Assembly (NCBI RefSeq): GCF_003751305.1
Contig: NZ_RJKV01000002.1
Span: forward strand, 62,001 to 126,000
DNA length: 64,000 nucleotides
Source of the DNA: Stenotrophomonas rhizophila
GTDB taxonomy: Bacteria > Pseudomonadota > Gammaproteobacteria > Xanthomonadales > Xanthomonadaceae
Direction of reading: 5' to 3'
Below, piece after piece: positions 52,155 through 60,762 of this stretch. The position numbers and the translations under genes are program-made. The stretch's first letter is position 1; each line of letters starts with the position of its first letter. The notes under the pieces were generated by a model, which had not been told where the DNA came from, searched no databases, and saw nothing but the letters and a program-made list of their open reading frames with translations.

Positions 52155-53052
52155 TGCGATTGTCGTCGGCGGCAGTTTCGCCGGCCTGTCCGCCGGCCTG
52201 ATCCTGGCGCGCGCCCGCCGCGAGGTGCTGGTGATCGACAGCGGCCTGCCGCGCAACCGCTTCGCCGCGCATTCGCACGGCGTGCTCGGTCAGGACGGCA
52301 TCGCCGGCGCCGAGCTGCTGCGCAACGCCAAGACCCAGCTGCTGGACTACCCCACGGTGCGCTGGATCAGTGACACGGTCACCACCGCCCAACCAACCGT
52401 GGATGGCTTTGTGGTCGGCACCGAGAACGGTGACAGCTGGGCCACGCGCAAGCTGCTGCTGGCGACTGGCATCCGCGACGAACTGCCCGAATTGCCCGGC
52501 CTGGCCGAGCGCTGGGGCCACAGCGTCGTGCACTGCCCTTACTGCCACGGTTATGAGATCGGGGGCGGCGCAATCGGGCTGCTGGGCGGGCATGAGAAGT
52601 CCGCCACCATGGCCGCGTTGCTCGCCGACTGGGGCGACGTCACCCTGTTCGCGCACGGCATGACGCTGGAGGCCGACGACCTGGCCGCGCTGCAGCGCCG
52701 CGGGGTCAGCATCGAGCATGCGGCGGTGGTTGGCCTGGAAGGTGAGGCGCCGGCCCTGAGTGCCGCCGTGCTCGCCGATGGTCGCCGGGTTGAACTGCGC
52801 GCGTTGTTCGTCACCGCGCGGCAGCACATGGCGGCACCGCTGGTCGAGCAGCTCGGCTGCGCGCTGGAGGACAGCCCGATCGGCGTGCTCATCCAGGTCG
52901 ACGCGGGCAAGCAGACCAGCGTGCCCGGCATCTACGCGGCGGGCGATGCAACGCTGGTGGGCAATATCAGCCTGGCCAGCGCCGAAGGCGTGCGCGCCGG
53001 GGTAAGCCTGCACCATGCGCTGGTCGCCGAGGACAGCCGGGCCAGCCGATAA
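52144..53052 (+). CDS. Thioredoxin-reductase-like NAD(P)/FAD oxidoreductase
   Basis: A 302-residue two-dinucleotide-binding flavoprotein. FAD binding is at VVGGSFAGLSAG (7-18), the C-x-x-C is CPYC (131-134) in HCPYCHGYEIGG, and the NAD(P) motif IGLLGGHEKSA follows. GIYAAGDAT near the end is the second FAD contact. CPYC is at the TrxR redox-Cys position. It lacks a thioredoxin partner nearby. Coupled to the Rrf2-type regulator, it may respond to oxidative or thiol stress. Confidence 0.88.
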   Translation: MTFDAIVVGGSFAGLSAGLILARARREVLVIDSGLPRNRFAAHSHGVLGQDGIAGAELLRNAKTQLLDYPTVRWISDTVTTAQPTVDGFVVGTENGDSWATRKLLLATGIRDELPELPGLAERWGHSVVHCPYCHGYEIGGGAIGLLGGHEKSATMAALLADWGDVTLFAHGMTLEADDLAALQRRGVSIEHAAVVGLEGEAPALSAAVLADGRRVELRALFVTARQHMAAPLVEQLGCALEDSPIGVLIQVDAGKQTSVPGIYAAGDATLVGNISLASAEGVRAGVSLHHALVAEDSRASR

Positions 53053-53095
53053 CATCAGGGGCTCGGCCGGTCCGGGAGCGGAACGCCCGCCCCAA

Positions 53096-53127
53096 ACGGA
53101 AACAGCCGCCCTGCGGCGGCCGTCCGT
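53096..53127. terminator. Hairpin between convergent genes
   Basis: ACGGA...TCCGT surrounds GCCGCC-CTGC-GGCGGC (53105-53120) in the 92-nt gap between the convergent flavoprotein and aldo/keto reductase genes. It has no T-tract but is well placed to end both transcripts. Confidence 0.45.
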
Positions 53128-53144
53128 GGCAAAGACCTATGGGC

Positions 53145-54104
53145 TCAGGCCTGTTCTGCGCTGGCGTCATCCAGTTGCTGCACATCCTGCGCCGACAACG
53201 CGACGTTCGCCGCCGCCAGTACCTCCTTCAATTGCTCCACGCTGGTGGCGCTGACGATCGGTGCAGTGATGCCGGGGCGCGCGATCAACCATGCGATCGC
53301 CACCTGCGATGGGCTCACGCCATGCGTGCTGGCCACATCGTCCAGCGCGCCCAGGATGCGCAGCCCGCGCGGATTGACGTACTTGTCGACCACGCTCTGG
53401 CCGCGCGCGCTGCTCTTGCCGGCGTCGGCAGTGCTGCGGTACTTGCCGCTGAGGAAGCCGCTTGCCAGCGAGTAGTAGCTGATCACCCCCAGCTGCGCCT
53501 CGCGCACCACCGCTTCCAACCCGGCCTCATAACCGGCGCGGTCGTACAGGTTGTACTCCGGCTGCAGCGTTTCATAGCGCGGCAGTTTGTAGTCGGCCGA
53601 TACCCTCAAGGCATCGCGCAGACGCTCGGCGCTGTAATTGGAAGCACCGATCGCGCGCACCTTGCCCTGTTCGATCAGGCGGCCGAACGCGGCCAGCGTG
53701 GTCTCCAGCGGAGTGGCTTCATCATCTTCGTGCGCCTGGTACAGATCGATCACATCGGTCTGCAGGCGGCGCAGTGAATCCTCCACCGCGGCGGTGATGT
53801 TGTCGGCGGACAGTCCCGGGCGCTCGGCCCACTTGGCGACCTTGGTCGCCAGCACGACCTTGTCGCGCTTGCCGCTGTGCTTGAACCAGCGGCCCAGAAT
53901 GGTTTCCGATTCGCCGCCCTGGTTGCCGGGCACCCATGCCGAATATGCATCGGCGGTGTCGACCAGGTTGAAGCCAGCATCGACGAAGGCATCGAGCAGG
54001 GCGAAGGACGTCTTCTCGTCCGCACTCCAGCCGAAGACATTGCCGCCGAAGGCGATGGGGGCGACATGGAGGCCGGAACGACCGAGTTCACGCGTGGCAG
54101 TCAT
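53145..54104 (-). CDS. Aldo/keto reductase (YajO/Tas-type)
   Basis: A 319-residue AKR. The start at 54104 is preferred because the product then opens MTATRELGRSGLHVAPIAFG, as family members do; upstream extension looks non-homologous. Marks are DAGFNLVDTADAYS (Asp, Tyr), VLATKVAKW (Lys), IDLYQAHEDDE (His), RAIGASNYSAERL and IAWLIARPGITAPIVSATS (NADPH). Substrate unknown; general carbonyl detoxification is likely. Confidence 0.9.
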   Translation of the reverse strand: MTATRELGRSGLHVAPIAFGGNVFGWSADEKTSFALLDAFVDAGFNLVDTADAYSAWVPGNQGGESETILGRWFKHSGKRDKVVLATKVAKWAERPGLSADNITAAVEDSLRRLQTDVIDLYQAHEDDEATPLETTLAAFGRLIEQGKVRAIGASNYSAERLRDALRVSADYKLPRYETLQPEYNLYDRAGYEAGLEAVVREAQLGVISYYSLASGFLSGKYRSTADAGKSSARGQSVVDKYVNPRGLRILGALDDVASTHGVSPSQVAIAWLIARPGITAPIVSATSVEQLKEVLAAANVALSAQDVQQLDDASAEQA

Positions 54105-54277
54105 GGGTGATGTTCTCCCTGGGAATCGTTTCCACAGGATACGGCCGGCGTGGTGACAGCGTTGGGGCAGCAGGCACAAAACAGTGTTCCGGATTGCTGC
54201 GTCGCACTAACGTTTTGTGAACACCTGTACACGCTTCGCTGCTAGTCTCGCGGCATCCCGCTACCGGAAGCTCGCCG

Positions 54278-55138
54278 ATGAAAGCCCGTTCGTTGACCTG
54301 TGCCTGCCTGTTCACTGTTTCTACCCTGATGCTTGCCACGCCCGCGATGGCGATCAAGCCCGCCGGCCCGAACGCGCAGGTCGCGATCACCCCGGCCGTG
54401 CAGAAGGCCGTGCAGGACAGCCGCCGCGATCCGGCCAACGTCAAGCGCGACGCGTACCGCCATCCCGCGCAGACACTGTCGTTCTTCGGCGTCGCACCGG
54501 GGCAGACCGTCATCGAAGTCACCCCGGGCAGCGGCTGGTATTCGGAAATCCTCGCGCCGCTGCTGCACGACAAGGGCCAGTACGTCGCCGCCGTGGTCGA
54601 CCCGATGGCCGTGGCGGAGGGACGTGGCCGCGACTACCAGCAGCGCAGCCGAGATGGGCTGGACAAGAAGTTCGCCGGCAACGCTGCTGTATTCGGCAAG
54701 AGCCGCGTGGTCGCCTATGACCCGAAGGCCCCGGTCTTTGGCCCGGCCAACTCGGCGGACGTGGTGCTGACCTTCCGCAACGTGCACAACTGGCGCAGCA
54801 GCGGCCAGGCCGAAGGCATGTTCAAGGGCTTCTTCTCGGTGCTCAAGCCGGGTGGCGTGCTCGGCGTGGTGGAACACCGGGCCAAGGCCGATGTGCCGGC
54901 AGACGACAAGACCGGTTACGTGGGCCAGCAGCAGGTGATCGCGATGGCCAAGGCCGCCGGTTTCGAACTGGCCGGCAGCAGCGAGATCAACACCAATCCG
55001 CGCGACACCAAGGATTACCCGAACGGTGTGTGGACGCTGCCGCCGACCAACCAGCATGACGCGGCCGATGAGGCCAAGTACCAGGCGATCGGCGAAAGCG
55101 ACCGCATGACCCTGCGCTTCGTGAAGCCAGGTAAGTAA
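54278..55138 (+). CDS. Exported class I methyltransferase-like protein
   Basis: A 286-residue protein with a signal peptide (MKARSLTCACLFTVSTLMLA, cleavage after AMA) followed by a Rossmann-type methyltransferase domain: TVIEVTPGSGWYSEILAPLL (motif I near 78-97) and GGVLGVVEHRA near 190. This matches the COG4798 group of predicted methyltransferases. S-adenosylmethionine is not expected in the periplasm, so its activity there is unclear. GKIs are absent; it has no membrane anchor beyond the signal. Confidence 0.83.
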   Translation: MKARSLTCACLFTVSTLMLATPAMAIKPAGPNAQVAITPAVQKAVQDSRRDPANVKRDAYRHPAQTLSFFGVAPGQTVIEVTPGSGWYSEILAPLLHDKGQYVAAVVDPMAVAEGRGRDYQQRSRDGLDKKFAGNAAVFGKSRVVAYDPKAPVFGPANSADVVLTFRNVHNWRSSGQAEGMFKGFFSVLKPGGVLGVVEHRAKADVPADDKTGYVGQQQVIAMAKAAGFELAGSSEINTNPRDTKDYPNGVWTLPPTNQHDAADEAKYQAIGESDRMTLRFVKPGK

Positions 55139-55160
55139 GCGACCCGCGCATAAGACACGG

Positions 55161-55182
55161 CGCGCGGGCTGCGGCCCGCGCG
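55161..55182 (+). terminator. GC-rich hairpin after the methyltransferase-like gene
   Basis: CGCGCGGGC-TGCG-GCCCGCGCG is a perfect 9-bp stem with a 4-nt loop, 22 nt after the stop. It is followed by TTCCAGGG, not a T-tract, so termination is possible but not certain. Confidence 0.45.
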
Positions 55183-55209
55183 TTCCAGGGACGGTAAAGG
55201 AATGCACCC

Positions 55210-55470
55210 TTGAAGAAGCTGCTGTTGATCGGTCTTGCGGCGATGACGCTGATCAAGATCGTTGATTTCGTGTTTTACGGTCAGCACGGCTACGACCTGA
55301 TGGGGGCGGCGGGCTTTGGGCTGCTGCTCACTGGCGCTGCGCTGGATGGACGCAGCGCGTTCAACGCGCCCGCCACGGGGCGCTGGGCACGGGAAGCCCG
55401 CATCGCCAATGTCTGCGGCGTGGTGCTGGTGCTCGTCTACTTTCTCCTCAAGATGAACGTCATCGGCTGA
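55210..55470 (+). CDS. Small membrane protein, hypothetical
   Basis: An 86-residue product from TTG 55210, with AAAGGA about 9 nt upstream. Three hydrophobic stretches are visible (LLLIGLAAMTLIKIVDFVF, LMGAAGFGLLLTGAAL and ICGVV-like VCGVVLVLVYFLL at the end). No named family. It lies 71 nt after the methyltransferase-like gene and could share its transcript unless the hairpin stops it. Confidence 0.65.
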   Translation: MKKLLLIGLAAMTLIKIVDFVFYGQHGYDLMGAAGFGLLLTGAALDGRSAFNAPATGRWAREARIANVCGVVLVLVYFLLKMNVIG

Positions 55471-55538
55471 CGCCGTCCGGATCGCGGCGGCGGCACGGGG
55501 ATGGGACAATGGGCCATCCCCGTGCCGCTGTTGCCCCG

Positions 55539-56078
55539 ATGCTGATCGCCTTCAACAAACCGTTCAACGTGCTGTGCCAGTTCACCGACCGCAGCCAGCC
55601 GCCGCGCGCGACCCTGGCTGGTTTCGGGCTGCCACCGGCGGTGTACGCGGCTGGCCGGCTGGATTACGACAGCGAAGGCCTGCTGTTGCTCACTGATGAT
55701 GGCGGCCTCGCACACCAGTTGACCGATCCGCGGCACAAGGCCGACAAAACCTATTGGGTGCAGGTGGAAGGCACGGTGACCGATGAGCAGGTCCAGGCGC
55801 TGCGCCGTGGCGTGCTGCTCAACGATGGGCCAACGCTGCCGGCCGGTGTCGAACGGCTGGAACCGTCGCCTGAGCTGTGGCCGCGCACGCCGCCGGTGCG
55901 TTTCCGCAAGACGGTGCCCGATGCGTGGCTGGCGATCACGCTGCGCGAAGGCCGCAACCGCCAGGTACGCCGCATGACTGCGGCGGTCGGACTGCCCACG
56001 TTGCGCCTGGTGCGTGTCTCGATGGGCGCCCATGCGATCGGCGATCTTCAACCCGGCCAATGGCGCGAGATCGGATAA
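55539..56078 (+). CDS. rluE: 23S rRNA pseudouridine synthase RluE-like
   Basis: A 179-residue RsuA-family enzyme without an S4 domain. ATG 55539 gives LIAFNKPFNVLCQFT. The catalytic Asp is in AAGRLDYDSEGLLLLT (about residue 44), followed by DPRHKADKTYWVQVEG and LREGRNRQVRRMTAAVGLPTLRL. It matches RluE, which makes pseudouridine at 23S rRNA position 2457. Its stop lies just before a bidirectional terminator. Confidence 0.92.
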   Translation: MLIAFNKPFNVLCQFTDRSQPPRATLAGFGLPPAVYAAGRLDYDSEGLLLLTDDGGLAHQLTDPRHKADKTYWVQVEGTVTDEQVQALRRGVLLNDGPTLPAGVERLEPSPELWPRTPPVRFRKTVPDAWLAITLREGRNRQVRRMTAAVGLPTLRLVRVSMGAHAIGDLQPGQWREIG

Positions 56079-56080
56079 TA

Positions 56081-56110
56081 AAAAACCGCCGGTAGCGACC
56101 GGCGGTTTCG
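56081..56110. terminator. Bidirectional intrinsic terminator between rluE and the minus-strand gene
   Basis: AAACCGCCGGT (56083-56093), loop AGCG, ACCGGCGGTTT (56098-56108) give an 11-bp stem. On the minus strand the stem is followed by TTTTTTATTA, a strong terminator; on the plus strand only TTT follows. It sits between convergent genes. Confidence 0.85.
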
Positions 56111-56137
56111 ATGCACGTGCGGTAACGCGTCAGCGGA

Positions 56138-56527
56138 TCAGGCGTCGCTGCCGATATCGCTGGTTTCGTCCACCACGGTCTCGTTGCGGCGGTTGCGTGC
56201 GCTGATGCGCTGCGCCTGGCCGTTCACCACGCCGCCGTTGGCAAGCTTCTTCTTCTGCTGCTTGCGGTACAGCGCGTAGCCCAGCAGCCCCACGCCGACA
56301 GCGGCGGCGGCGATGGTCACGGCCGGATTGCGGCGCACCACCTTGGCGGCGACCTTGCTGCCGGTCTTGACCGCGCCGAGTGCGGCACCGGTCTTGATCC
56401 AGTCGGTGGCCTGCGGCCCGAAATGGCGCAGGTTGCTGCCGGCATGCTTGAGGCCATCACCAGCGGTGCTGGCGAGGTCCAGGGCACGCTCGAGGGCGCG
56501 GTCGGTAATCACAGTCAATCTGCTCAT
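56138..56527 (-). CDS. Single-helix membrane protein, hypothetical, 129 aa
   Basis: Start at 56527 chosen for the AAGGA upstream; product MSRLTVITDRALERALDLAS. The N-terminal 75 residues are amphipathic helices, followed by one membrane helix (PAVTIAAAAVGVGLLGYALY, about 70-90) and a basic then acidic tail (RKQQKKK and DETSDIGSDA). The layout recalls ElaB/DUF883-type ribosome-associated or stress membrane proteins, but the sequence match is not convincing. Possibly a membrane-tethered helical protein. Confidence 0.7.
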   Translation of the reverse strand: MSRLTVITDRALERALDLASTAGDGLKHAGSNLRHFGPQATDWIKTGAALGAVKTGSKVAAKVVRRNPAVTIAAAAVGVGLLGYALYRKQQKKKLANGGVVNGQAQRISARNRRNETVVDETSDIGSDA

Positions 56528-56710
56528 GGGGGGTCCTTGCCTAAAGGTTCTGATCCAGTGTCGCGCGGTGGCCGTGTAGGGCGTGTTATCCATTTGCTAC
56601 GGCCGGATCACGACTGTAGCCGGTTCCCCGCGCTGCGCGAGCCACGTGCCCGGCGATGGTCAGGTGACAGCCATGAATGCGCGCGTCGGGTGAGGAAGAG
56701 GGCGGCGTGT

Positions 56711-59215
56711 TCACGTGCCGCGCGGCTTGGCGCGGTGTGTCGCGTTCGCCGTCCACGGATCGTCCGGCCACGGATGCCGGGGATACCGCCCCTTCATTTC
56801 CTTCTTCACCTCGGCGTAGGTGTTCGCCCAGAAGTTGCGCAGATCCTGGGTGACCTGCAGCGGGCGGCCGCCGGGGGACAGCAGGTGCAGCGTCAACGGA
56901 ATGCGGCCGTCGGCGATGCGTGGGGTATCGCTCAGGCCGAACAGCTCCTGCAGCTTGACCGCCAGCACTGGCGCCTGCGGGCTGATGCCGTCGGCATCCA
57001 CTGCGTAATGGATCGGGCGCTCCATGCCGGAGGGCACGGTGATGCGGACCGGGGCATGACGATCGATCAGCTGGCGTTGCGCCCACGGCAGCGGTGACTT
57101 CAGCGCTTCGCCGAGGCTGGATTCATCGAGGGCATCCAGGCGTGTCTTGCCATTGAACGCGGGCGTCAGCCAGGTCGGCAGCGTCGCCATCAACGCTGCA
57201 TCGGAGACGTCCGGCACCTCCAGCTCCGGCATCCACGCACGCACGGCCAGCGCCCGTGCCTGCCACTGGCGCAGGCCGTCCGTCCACGGTAGTGCCTCCA
57301 GCCCGAGTTCGGCCACGGCCTCGGTCAGGGCCTTCGCGGCATGCGCGGGATCCACGCGGCCGGCCGAGCGGCTGTCCAGCACGATGCGATCGAAACGGGT
57401 TTCGCGCCGCGCGACCAGCGCACGTTTCTCACCGTCCCAGCGCACCACGTCCTCCTGCGTGAAGCGCGCCGCGAAGTCACGCCGCAGGCGGTTCTCGTCC
57501 ACCGGCGCGGCGCGCAGCAGCAATGCGTCGCGCGCCTCATAGCGCAGTTCAACGGCAACCAGCCACGGCTCACCGCGCAGGTCACTGGGATCAAACAAGC
57601 GCGCGCTGCGGCCGTTGGCCAGCAGGTAGCGCAGCGGATCGGTGGGGTGGCGGGCGGCGATCCGGTCCGGGAACGCATGTGCGAGCAGGTCGCCGAGCTG
57701 ATGCGCTTCGACTGAGGAAGGGGGCGCGGCATCACAGCGCAGGCGTCGCCGCCACTGTTTGCTGGCGGCATCGATCATGGCCAGGCCGCCGCGGTTGGCG
57801 TCGTGGGGTGCCCGCCCTTGGCGGAACGCCGCCAGCGCCCGCCACCGCGCGGCGAGCGCATCACCGCCCTGGCGCAGCGGATCGCGCGCTTCCACCAGCG
57901 CGGCCAGATCGCAGGCCAGGGCCTGCTCGACACCACTGCCTGCCGCCATCAGCATCGCCGCCAGGCGCGGATGCGTGCCGAGGGTCAGCATGCGCCGGCC
58001 CAGCGGGGTCAGTGTGCCGCTGTCGCTGAGCGCGCCCAGGCGCTGCAGCAGTTCACGCGCGGCGGCCAGCGCACCGGCCGGCGGTGTATCGACGAAGCGC
58101 AGGTCGTCACTGCCCCAGGCGGCCAGCTCCAGTGCCAGCGAGGCCAGTTCCACCTGCGCGATCTCGGGCCGACGCTGTGCCTCCAACCGCTGCGACTGCG
58201 GCCACAAGCGCCACGCCCAGCCCTCGGCGACACGGCCGGCACGGCCGGCACGCTGATCGGCCGAGGCCTGCGCGATGTTCACCACGTCCAGGCGCGCGAA
58301 ACCGCTGTTGGGGTCGTAACGCGGCTCGCGTGCCAGACCCGCGTCGATCACCACCCGCACGCCGGGCAGGGTCACCGATGACTCGGCCACGTTGGTGGCC
58401 AGTACCACGCGGCGCCGACCGCCGGGATCGGGCTGCAGCACCTGCGATTGCTGGTCCACTGGAAGCTCGCCATGCAGCGGCAGTACCTGCACGGCCGGAT
58501 CCAGCACGGACTGCAGCGCGGTCTGCACGCGCGCGATCTCGCGCTGGCCGGGCAGGAACACCAGCACGTCGCCGGGATGCTCGGCCAGCGCCTGCTCCAC
58601 CGCACGCCGCGCCTGCGGTTCCAGTGACTCGTCGCGGCGGGCGGGGAAGTGCGCGATCGTGACCGGGAAGCTACGGCCCTCACTGCTCAGGCGCGGCGCA
58701 TCGAGAAACTGCGCCAGTCGCTCGCCGTCCAGCGTGGCCGACATCACCACGATGCGCAGGTCCTCGCGCAGCTGGGACTGCACGTCCAGCGCCAGGGCCA
58801 GGCCCAGGTCAGCGGCCAGATGCCGTTCGTGGAATTCGTCGAACAGCAGCGCGCCCACGCCCTCCAGCAGCGGGTCGTCCTGCAGCATCCGGGTGAGGAT
58901 GCCTTCAGTCACCACCTCGACACGGGTACGAGCGGAGATCTTGTTCTCGAAGCGGATGCGGTAACCGACGGTCTCACCGACGTTCTCGCCCAGCTGACGC
59001 GCCATGAACTGCGCGGCGCTGCGGGCGGCCACGCGGCGCGGTTCCAGCATGATGATCTTCCGGCCTTCCAGCCATGGCGCATCCAGCAGGGCCAGCGGCA
59101 CCTGGGTGGTCTTGCCGGCGCCGGGTGGCGCTTCCAGCACCAGTCGGGTGCCGCGCTCCAGCGTGGTCAGGATCTGCGGCAGCAGCGTGGAGATGGGGAA
59201 AATCGGGGGGCTCAT
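56711..59215 (-). CDS. hrpB: ATP-dependent helicase HrpB
   Basis: An 834-residue DExH-box protein of full HrpB length. Walker A is PPGAGKTTQVP (31-40 region), motif II is DEFH (126-129), and motif III is MSATLD. GRAGRVAEGWAWRLW is motif VI. The C-terminal HrpB-specific domain includes RPIHYAVD-like residues and ends SPGGRPLQVTQDLRNFW. The physiological role of HrpB is unclear (RNA metabolism); it is unrelated to the type III secretion regulator of the same name. It is monocistronic. Confidence 0.96.
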   Translation of the reverse strand: MSPPIFPISTLLPQILTTLERGTRLVLEAPPGAGKTTQVPLALLDAPWLEGRKIIMLEPRRVAARSAAQFMARQLGENVGETVGYRIRFENKISARTRVEVVTEGILTRMLQDDPLLEGVGALLFDEFHERHLAADLGLALALDVQSQLREDLRIVVMSATLDGERLAQFLDAPRLSSEGRSFPVTIAHFPARRDESLEPQARRAVEQALAEHPGDVLVFLPGQREIARVQTALQSVLDPAVQVLPLHGELPVDQQSQVLQPDPGGRRRVVLATNVAESSVTLPGVRVVIDAGLAREPRYDPNSGFARLDVVNIAQASADQRAGRAGRVAEGWAWRLWPQSQRLEAQRRPEIAQVELASLALELAAWGSDDLRFVDTPPAGALAAARELLQRLGALSDSGTLTPLGRRMLTLGTHPRLAAMLMAAGSGVEQALACDLAALVEARDPLRQGGDALAARWRALAAFRQGRAPHDANRGGLAMIDAASKQWRRRLRCDAAPPSSVEAHQLGDLLAHAFPDRIAARHPTDPLRYLLANGRSARLFDPSDLRGEPWLVAVELRYEARDALLLRAAPVDENRLRRDFAARFTQEDVVRWDGEKRALVARRETRFDRIVLDSRSAGRVDPAHAAKALTEAVAELGLEALPWTDGLRQWQARALAVRAWMPELEVPDVSDAALMATLPTWLTPAFNGKTRLDALDESSLGEALKSPLPWAQRQLIDRHAPVRITVPSGMERPIHYAVDADGISPQAPVLAVKLQELFGLSDTPRIADGRIPLTLHLLSPGGRPLQVTQDLRNFWANTYAEVKKEMKGRYPRHPWPDDPWTANATHRAKPRGT

Positions 59216-59293
59216 TGCACAAGGATACGGCGTCCGCTGCGCAGCGCATTGCCAGCGCGCGGCGGGCGTGTTTCCCTGTGCCGCCCTGACCCC

Positions 59294-59827
59294 ATGGATA
59301 CCCCGATGCGCTGCGCTCTACGCGTGCTGTCGTTGTTGATCGCAGGCGCCATGGCGCCGTTCGCTGCCATCGCTGCCGAGCCCGCCACGGCCGAGGCGGA
59401 CACGTCGCTGCAGGCACCCTACGATGGCAACCACTGGGCCGTGCTCGCGCGGGCGCAGATCCAGGCGCGCTACCTGCCGGCGGGGTTGAGCGATGATGCT
59501 GCGATCCAGCGCGCACTGGCCGATGGCACGCTGCGCGAAGCGGTGTATCCGAGCCTGCAGCTGGCCGACGATGTGGCTTACATCACGCTGAGGGCGCTGG
59601 CGCGCAGCACGCTGGACCGCCGCAAGGACATTCTCTACCTGTGCCGGCGGACGGATGGCTTCGAGCTTCTGCTCGACGATACCGCTGAGTGTGCTGACGA
59701 TGCCGCGCGCCGCCTGCGTTTCGACGCTACCGCCGGCGGTGCGCTGACGTGCCGCGACTGCGCAGCGTTCGGCCTGCCCACGCGGTGGGAGCGCCATGAT
59801 CGCCCCACGCGCGGGGCGTCCGATTGA
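59294..59827 (+). CDS. Exported protein of unknown function, 177 aa
   Basis: The product starts MDTPMRCALRVLSLLIAGAM (ATG 59294; ATG 59306 is four codons later) with a signal peptide ending AAIA-AEP. The mature part has four Cys in two pairs (LYLCRRTDG, TAECADDA and LTCRDCAAFG), which suggests disulfides or a metal site. No family recognised. It lies between the divergent hrpB gene and tatD, 52 nt upstream of tatD, and may be co-transcribed with it. Confidence 0.65.
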   Translation: MDTPMRCALRVLSLLIAGAMAPFAAIAAEPATAEADTSLQAPYDGNHWAVLARAQIQARYLPAGLSDDAAIQRALADGTLREAVYPSLQLADDVAYITLRALARSTLDRRKDILYLCRRTDGFELLLDDTAECADDAARRLRFDATAGGALTCRDCAAFGLPTRWERHDRPTRGASD

Positions 59828-59879
59828 GCCTGCCGGGGCGCAGGTACAATGGCCGGGTTTCCCGTCCTGCAGCAGCCCC

Positions 59880-60677
59880 ATGCAACTGATCGATATCGGC
59901 GCCAACCTCACCCACGATTCCTTTGATCGCGACCGCGACGCCGTGCTGGCGCGTGCGCGCGAGGCGGGGGTGGTGCAGATGGTGATCACCGGCGCCAGCC
60001 GCGAGCATTCGCCGATGGCGCTGGATCTGGCCCGCCAGCATCCGGGGTTCCTGTACGCGACCGCTGGCGTGCACCCGCACCATGCGGTGGAATACACCGA
60101 CGAATGCGACGCGGAAATGCGCGCGCTGCACGCCCATGCCGAGGTGGTGGCGGTAGGTGAGTGCGGGCTGGATTACTTCCGAGATTTCTCGCCGCGCCCG
60201 GCGCAGCACCGTGCCTTCGAGCGCCAACTGCAGCTCGCCGCCGAGAACGGCAAGCCGCTGTTCCTGCACCAGCGCGACGCCCATGCCGATTTCATGGCGC
60301 AGATGAAGAATTTCGACGGCAAGCTCGGCCCGGCGGTGGTGCATTGCTTCACCGGCGAGCGCCAGGAACTGTTCGATTATCTGGACCAGGACTGGTACAT
60401 CGGCATCACCGGCTGGTTGTGCGATGAACGCCGCGGCGCGCACCTGCGCGAGCTGGTCAAGCACATCCCGGCCAACCGGCTGATGATCGAGACCGACGCA
60501 CCGTACCTGCTGCCGCGCACGCTCAAGCCACTGCCGAAGGACCGTCGCAACGAGCCGATGTTCCTGTCGCACATTGTTGAAGAGCTGGCCCGCGATCGTG
60601 GGGCAGACGTGGCGACCACGGCCGCCAACGCGACGGCGGCTACGCGCGCGTTCTTCCGGTTGCCTGACGCGGCCTGA
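59880..60677 (+). CDS. tatD: TatD-family metal-dependent deoxyribonuclease
   Basis: A 265-residue TIM-barrel nuclease close to E. coli TatD in every part: QLIDIGANLTHDSFDRDRD, TAGVHPHHAVEY, VAVGECGLDYFRDFS, VVHCFTGERQE, YIGITGWLCDERRG and IETDAPYLLPR. It acts as a Mg2+-dependent 3'-5' exonuclease in DNA repair and does not belong to protein export despite the name. Followed by a GTAG-type REP element. Confidence 0.95.
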   Translation: MQLIDIGANLTHDSFDRDRDAVLARAREAGVVQMVITGASREHSPMALDLARQHPGFLYATAGVHPHHAVEYTDECDAEMRALHAHAEVVAVGECGLDYFRDFSPRPAQHRAFERQLQLAAENGKPLFLHQRDAHADFMAQMKNFDGKLGPAVVHCFTGERQELFDYLDQDWYIGITGWLCDERRGAHLRELVKHIPANRLMIETDAPYLLPRTLKPLPKDRRNEPMFLSHIVEELARDRGADVATTAANATAATRAFFRLPDAA

Positions 60678-60681
60678 GAGG

Positions 60682-60762
60682 GTAGGTACCGACCGTGGGT
60701 CGGTATGCGTGTCGGGCCGCGCATTGGTGCACCGCACCCACGACCAACGGTCGTGGGCTACC
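60682..60762. repeat. Inverted pair of GTAG-headed REPs between convergent genes
   Basis: GTAGGTACCGACCGTGGGTC begins at 60682. An inverted unit, reading GTAGCCCACGACCGTTGGTC on the minus strand, spans 60736-60762. The GTAG of the minus-strand unit contains the stop codon (60758-60760) of the SDR gene. Confidence 0.8.

Noticed and set aside
56711..59215. HrpB as a type III secretion regulator
   Set aside because: The protein is a DExH helicase with Walker A and DEFH motifs; only the name is shared with the AraC-type HrpB/HrpX regulators.
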